Shown here: piece by piece, positions 60,197-64,000 of the stretch
Layout of the letters: every line of letters starts with the position of its first letter
How positions within the stretch are numbered: the stretch's first letter is position 1
Origin: Bacillus sp. SD075
GTDB taxonomy: Bacteria > Bacillota > Bacilli > Bacillales > DSM-1321
Length of the DNA stretch: 64,000 bases
Direction of reading: 5' to 3'
Assembly: GCF_017355165.1 (NCBI RefSeq)
Contig: NZ_JADILK010000001.1
Coordinates: forward strand, 186,001-250,000
Position numbers and translations under genes: made by a program
The notes under the pieces: model-generated
Told to the model about the DNA's origin: nothing
Databases searched by the model: none
What the model saw: the letters and a program-made list of their open reading frames with translations, nothing else

Positions 60197-62341
60197 GTGA
60201 AAATTCATATAGTCCAAAAAGGCGATACACTTTGGAAACTCGCCAAAAAATACGGCGTCAGTTTTGAAGAACTTAAAAAAGTTAACGCACAATTAAGCAA
60301 TCCGGACATGATGATGCCAGGAATGAAAATAAAAATACCAGGGACATCCGGAGCTGTAATAAAAGAAACGGGTAAACCAAACGTGAATATCCAGCAGGGA
60401 ATGAAAGAATCCCAAATTCTACCGTATCAGGTTCAGCCTGCACCTATGAAAGAGCAGCAAGTTATGCAAAAACCGGCTGTTAAGGAACAGCCGAAATTTC
60501 AACAACCGGTAAAAGAACAACCCATGGTTCAGAAACCAGTTAAAGAGCAGCAGATCGTTCAGCCAAAGCCAATCATTAAAGAAAAGCAAATCGTTCCAAA
60601 AGAAGTGCCGGTGCCCATGCCAGTGATACCGGAAATCGATATCAATAATTATTATATGGTCAACATGACCAATATGAGCGTGCAAAAGCCTCCTGCACCA
60701 CCACCTTTACCAAAGAAAAAGGAAGAGGCTGTAGCACCTTTACCAAAGAAAAAAGAAGTGGCTGCAGCACCACCTTTACCAAAGAAAAAGGAAGAGGCTG
60801 TAGCACCTTTACCAAAGAAAAAAGAAGAGCCTGCAGTCACTAAAAAGAAGAAGAAAAAGCCAGCTGTACAGCCAGCTCAGGAAAATTTTGAGCCGGTGGA
60901 TGATTGTATCCCGGTAACGCCCATTTTGCCAGGCAGCGGTTATTGTATTCAGCCGCCACCGTGGGCGCATATGCACATGCAAGCCCCAAATCAAGGCGCT
61001 CAAGGGTATCAGGCGGCTCCGGAAACAAATGGTCATCAAATGATGGAAGAGAGCCCCGATGTTTGGGGAGAATCTCCTGACATGCAAATGATGGATCAAG
61101 GATTCGTCCAAGGGGCGAGCATGAATACGCCAAGCCAGCAACAATATCCATATCAAGCCTCCGCACCGGTTCCGCACCATTATTATGGAGGGATGAATCA
61201 ACAAGCCCAAGTGGCAGGTTCATATATGCCACAAGACTATAAGTCACCAGAAGAATTTCCATCTTCATACAATAACAATAACTTCCCTCAGCAGTATAAC
61301 CAGGCTGCCGGTGAAGAAGAAGATTGCGGCTGTAATCAGGGGTTACTCGGAACGTATGGGCCGGAAGTGAAGGGGCAGTATCAAGGAAACAAAAAAATGG
61401 ATGCAAATGCCCAACACCATCCGGATTATCACCAATATCAATCCGTTCAATCACAGCAACAACAACAGGCCTCATACCCATACCCAGGGGTGTCACCTAA
61501 AGAGTCTCAGATGGGTATAGAGGTGCAAGGTCAATATGGAGAAGAGTCAGTAGAATCATATGATGAATTCATGATGCCGGGTGATCAAAATGGAGGTCAG
61601 CCAGGGATGATGATGGGCGGCCAGAACGGAAGTCAGCCAGGCATGATGATGGGCGGCCAAAACGGAGGCCAGCCGTGGATGATGGGCGGCCAAAACGGAG
61701 GTCAGCCGGGCATGATGATGGGCGGCCAAAACGGAGGTCAGCCGGGCATGACGATGGGCGGCCAGAACGGAGGCCAGCCATGGATGATGGGCGGCCAAAA
61801 CGGAGGTCAGCCAGGGATGATGCCAGGCGGTCAAAATGGAGGCCAGCCATGGATGATGGGCGGCCAAAACGGAGGTCAGCCAGGGATGATGCCGGGCGGT
61901 CAAAATGGAGTCCAGCCAGGGATGATGCCAGGCGGTCAAAATGGAGTCCAGCCATGGATGATGCCGGGCGGCCAAAACGGAGGTCAGCCGTGGATGATGC
62001 CGGGTGGTCAAAACGGAGGCCAGCCGTGGATGATGGGCGGCCAAAACGGTGGTCAGCCGGGAATGATGCCGGGCGGTCAAAACGGAGGTCAACCGGGGAT
62101 GATGCCGGGAGGCCAAAACGGAGGCCAGCCATGGATGATGGGCGGCCAAAACGGAGGTCAGCGGGCCATGATGCCGGGTCAGTTTGGTGGTCAGCCGGAC
62201 ATGATGCGCGGTCAGCTTGGGGGGCAACCTGAAGCTATGTTACCAGGACAAATGGGAGGCCAGCCAGGCCAATTTGGGGGCGTGCGTGCGCCTGAAACAT
62301 TTGGGATACCGACATATGCAGATGAAAGCGATGACTACTAA
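60197..62341 (+). CDS. safA: SafA, spore coat assembly protein with LysM domain and Gly-Gln repeats
   Basis: Inner-coat morphogenetic protein that binds cortex peptidoglycan and SpoVID. Start GTG 60197 behind AGGAGGGG; the ATG 30 bases earlier precedes that site. The 714 residues have an N-terminal LysM domain (about 1-48, KIHIVQKGDTLWKLAKKYG), a Lys/Gln/Val-rich spacer, Pro-Lys repeats (PLPKKKEE, about 165-215), a Tyr/Gln/Met-rich middle, and a C-terminal tandem array of GGQNGGQPGMM-type units (about 455-680). Much longer than B. subtilis SafA (387, recalled) because of the array. Its partner gene spoVID is 33 kb away in this window. Confidence 0.92.
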   Translation: MKIHIVQKGDTLWKLAKKYGVSFEELKKVNAQLSNPDMMMPGMKIKIPGTSGAVIKETGKPNVNIQQGMKESQILPYQVQPAPMKEQQVMQKPAVKEQPKFQQPVKEQPMVQKPVKEQQIVQPKPIIKEKQIVPKEVPVPMPVIPEIDINNYYMVNMTNMSVQKPPAPPPLPKKKEEAVAPLPKKKEVAAAPPLPKKKEEAVAPLPKKKEEPAVTKKKKKKPAVQPAQENFEPVDDCIPVTPILPGSGYCIQPPPWAHMHMQAPNQGAQGYQAAPETNGHQMMEESPDVWGESPDMQMMDQGFVQGASMNTPSQQQYPYQASAPVPHHYYGGMNQQAQVAGSYMPQDYKSPEEFPSSYNNNNFPQQYNQAAGEEEDCGCNQGLLGTYGPEVKGQYQGNKKMDANAQHHPDYHQYQSVQSQQQQQASYPYPGVSPKESQMGIEVQGQYGEESVESYDEFMMPGDQNGGQPGMMMGGQNGSQPGMMMGGQNGGQPWMMGGQNGGQPGMMMGGQNGGQPGMTMGGQNGGQPWMMGGQNGGQPGMMPGGQNGGQPWMMGGQNGGQPGMMPGGQNGVQPGMMPGGQNGVQPWMMPGGQNGGQPWMMPGGQNGGQPWMMGGQNGGQPGMMPGGQNGGQPGMMPGGQNGGQPWMMGGQNGGQRAMMPGQFGGQPDMMRGQLGGQPEAMLPGQMGGQPGQFGGVRAPETFGIPTYADESDDY
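61580..62270 (+). repeat. Tandem 33/36-base repeats in the safA 3' end
   Basis: Seventeen units of the type (G/D)-QNG(G/S/V)QP(G/W)M-M-(M/P), 11 or 12 residues each, followed by three diverged GQ(F/L/M)GGQP units. G and W alternate at the variable position. Unit-length shifts of 33 and 36 bases keep the frame, so copy number can change freely. The array creates long spurious open frames on other frames and the other strand. Confidence 0.9.
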
Positions 62342-63278
62342 TTATCAAGGAGACAGTGTTTTTAACACTCGTCTCCTCTCTTATTTAAATCGTAAGCCCA
62401 AGAAAGTCCACCATATTCAAAGCAGTGTCTATTTAATAAATTTTGAAAAGGGTCATCCAATGATTCTTAAAGGATTCGACAGTTTTGAAAAATGGGATCG
62501 GCAAAGAGAATTGACTTCTTTGTTAAAACAAAAGGGATTTCATCAAACGTATTATATTCATCAGAATTTAATGCCCTTTCAATTTAAAGGGAAATGGTAT
62601 GGGAGTATGGACTATTTTCCGCCGAATAAGAAAAAATTCAGATTTTCCAATCATAAGGACCGCTTAGAGGGCATTCAGTTACTGGAAAGCTTCCATGATG
62701 TGTCTGAACATCTCTCCATTAACGCGCCTGCGTTCAATCAATCAAAAAAGTGGAAAGAACGCTTATCCCTATTTAAAAAGAACTTTTCTTATGTTCGACA
62801 ATATGTTTCCGAAGATATTATCAAGGAATGGATCAGATGGGGGGAATGGTCGCTAGAGGGGTTTGATAAAAATCAGTCTTTATGGAATAAGGAAAAGAAA
62901 GTCATCATTCATGGTGATTGTGCCCATCATAATTTCTTGCGGAGAGCGGACGGCACTTTGACTTTAATCGATTTTGACTTAATGGCAAATGCACCGAGGT
63001 GCATTGATTATTTACAGTATGCAAATCGAATTTCGCATCATTTGGAAGATGCGGCCACCGAACTGTGGGAAGTGCCGCAATTGCAAAGGTATCAGTCAGA
63101 CCTGGCCTTCTTATATGCATTAACTTATCCTACCGATATTTTCCGTGAATGGAATCGTCTTAATAAAAGTTCTTCTCAGCTGCACTCGGTCTGGAAAATG
63201 TCCGTGGAAGGTTTTTCGGAGCGGATGGAGATGAATGAAAAATTGGCGAAAAGGATTTCTTCCCTAAATAGGAATTAA
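62331..63278 (+). CDS. CotS/YutH-family kinase-like protein (phosphotransferase fold)
   Basis: About 315 residues from ATG 62331; ATG 62316 or 62322 are also possible, and all overlap the safA end without a clear ribosome-binding site, so translation may be coupled to safA. The fold is aminoglycoside phosphotransferase-like: Brenner motif IIHGDCAHHNFL near 195-206 with the catalytic Asp, and LIDFDLMANAPRCIDYLQYA with the metal-binding Asp. Unlike YsxE in this window it keeps these key residues. Bacillus CotS, CotI and YutH are spore-coat kinases of this fold, so a coat role fits its place between safA and the CoxA-like gene. B. subtilis has no gene here. Confidence 0.8.
   Translation: MTTNYQGDSVFNTRLLSYLNRKPKKVHHIQSSVYLINFEKGHPMILKGFDSFEKWDRQRELTSLLKQKGFHQTYYIHQNLMPFQFKGKWYGSMDYFPPNKKKFRFSNHKDRLEGIQLLESFHDVSEHLSINAPAFNQSKKWKERLSLFKKNFSYVRQYVSEDIIKEWIRWGEWSLEGFDKNQSLWNKEKKVIIHGDCAHHNFLRRADGTLTLIDFDLMANAPRCIDYLQYANRISHHLEDAATELWEVPQLQRYQSDLAFLYALTYPTDIFREWNRLNKSSSQLHSVWKMSVEGFSERMEMNEKLAKRISSLNRN
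62348..62377 (+). other. Stable hairpin at the start of the kinase gene
   Basis: AGGAGACAGTGTT (62348-62360) pairs with AACACT-C-GTCTCCT (62364-62377, one bulge) across a 3-base loop. It lies 7 bases after the safA stop, inside the kinase reading frame, and is followed by a T/C-rich stretch. It could act as a weak terminator or limit kinase translation. Confidence 0.65.
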
Positions 63279-63380
63279 AATGGATTTTTGGCCGTAACTT
63301 ACAGAGTACATTTCCCGTTCGACACCCATGCTAATTATGAGCGGAATATAGCTCATTCTTTTGCAATGGGAGGGTTATTG

Positions 63381-63980
63381 GTGCAGAAAATAAAATGGGC
63401 ACAGCCGCTTTGTACGGTATTGGCCGCCGTCAGTTTGGTTGGATGTGCTAATAATGATACAGCGGAAAATGAAAATATCACGAATGAAACAGGGTACCAT
63501 GAAAAAGATACATTGGTACGCAACATCAATTATGAGAATATGGTGCAAGGTCTATACGATAAAGATGGTTCGTACAGTAAGAGTGACCGTAATTACCATG
63601 GACATGAAAGCAAACCGCTTAAGGCGCGATCATCTTATTATAATTCTTATGAAGGCGCTTTAGCCGACAAAGTCAATGGGGTCGCCAATAAAGCCAAACC
63701 GGTTATCGATGCCAGGACAATCATCATGAAAGACGAAATGCTGGTAGCCTTGCTGCTTGATGACTACAGCCAGGCAAAAGATGTTAAAGAGAGAATCAAG
63801 AAGGAAATCGGATCGCTTACCAATGACCGTACCCTATATGTTACCACGGATGAAGGTGTCTATTTCAGGACGATGACACTTGATAACAATCTTCGTGATG
63901 GCGATACGAGGGAATTGATCATTTTGGATGCCAATGACATGTTCGATAACCTGAACATTCACGAAAATCACTTGAAATAA
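63381..63980 (+). CDS. coxA: YhcN/YlaJ-family sporulation lipoprotein, CoxA-like
   Basis: 199 residues from GTG 63381, with GGGAGG (63368-63373) correctly spaced; TTG 63378 is the alternative. A signal peptide ends in the lipobox LVGC (Cys at about residue 20), followed by a Asn/Asp/Thr-rich linker and a C-terminal YhcN/YlaJ domain (about 90-195: ALADKVNGVANKAKPVIDAR, then TLYVTTDEGVYFRTM). In B. subtilis the lipoprotein gene after safA is coxA (yrbB), a spore cortex-associated protein; position, size and family agree. The window ends 20 bases after its stop. Confidence 0.85.
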   Translation: MQKIKWAQPLCTVLAAVSLVGCANNDTAENENITNETGYHEKDTLVRNINYENMVQGLYDKDGSYSKSDRNYHGHESKPLKARSSYYNSYEGALADKVNGVANKAKPVIDARTIIMKDEMLVALLLDDYSQAKDVKERIKKEIGSLTNDRTLYVTTDEGVYFRTMTLDNNLRDGDTRELIILDANDMFDNLNIHENHLK

Positions 63981-64000
63981 TGAGTGGGCTGACCCGGTAT

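Noticed and set aside
61556-62232. Long open frames on the minus strand (223 and 187 residues) and another plus-strand frame (185 residues)
   Set aside because: All three arise from the safA tandem repeat read in other frames; the products are monotonous repeats without start signals.

Overview
This window is a chromosomal segment of an endospore-forming Bacillaceae bacterium. Gene order follows Bacillus subtilis almost gene for gene: ilv-leu, ysoA, tig, clpX, lonB, lonA, ysxC, hemAXCDBL, spoVID, ysxE, valS, folC, comC, spoIIB, maf, radC, mreBCD, minCD, spoIVFAB, rplU-ysxB-rpmA, spo0B, obgE, pheB, pheA, nadR/nadS/nadBCA, safA, coxA. Differences (an RNase E/G gene, two ATP-grasp ligase genes, an S1-domain gene, a repeat protein, an extra kinase gene) point away from B. 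subtilis itself, to a relative such as Peribacillus. The genus is an inference from gene order and protein similarity recalled from memory. There is no rRNA, tRNA, CRISPR array, prophage or intact insertion sequence.

Layout. 1-200: tail of an M15-type peptidase gene. 369-8965: branched-chain amino acid operon ilvB-ilvH-ilvC-leuA-leuB-leuC-leuD behind a leader with a likely cre site, CodY box, sigma A promoter and Leu-specific T-box. 9131-18352: TPR protein, trigger factor, ClpX, LonB, LonA and ribosome-assembly GTPase YsxC. 18426-18908: a membrane protein on the minus strand. 19162-25406: haem operon from glutamyl-tRNA to protoporphyrin precursors. 25780-28355: spore-coat genes spoVID and ysxE. 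29104-31755: valS behind a Val T-box. 31831-33583: a minus-strand pair of RimK-like ATP-grasp ligases.

33682-38838: folC, comC, spoIIB, maf, radC. 38989-43145: cell-shape and division-site genes mreBCD-minCD. 43276-43719: YabR-like S1 protein. 43978-49313: spoIVFA/FB (pro-sigma K processing), an RNase E/G, ribosomal proteins L21 and L27 with the protease that trims L27, and Spo0B of the sporulation phosphorelay. 49362-52149: Obg GTPase, PheB and prephenate dehydratase. 52580-53272: a repetitive protein of unknown function. 53322-58651: NAD synthesis genes under a probable shared NiaR operator. 58964-59809: a zinc metallopeptidase. 60197-63980: safA, a CotS-like kinase and a CoxA-like lipoprotein.

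Almost everything is core metabolism, protein quality control, cell shape or sporulation. The least explained parts are the tandem ATP-grasp ligases, the short reading frame translationally coupled to comC and the leftover frame after comC, the GN-IQAIGN repeat protein, the palindromic element after rpmA, and an orphan terminator near 59.95 kb.
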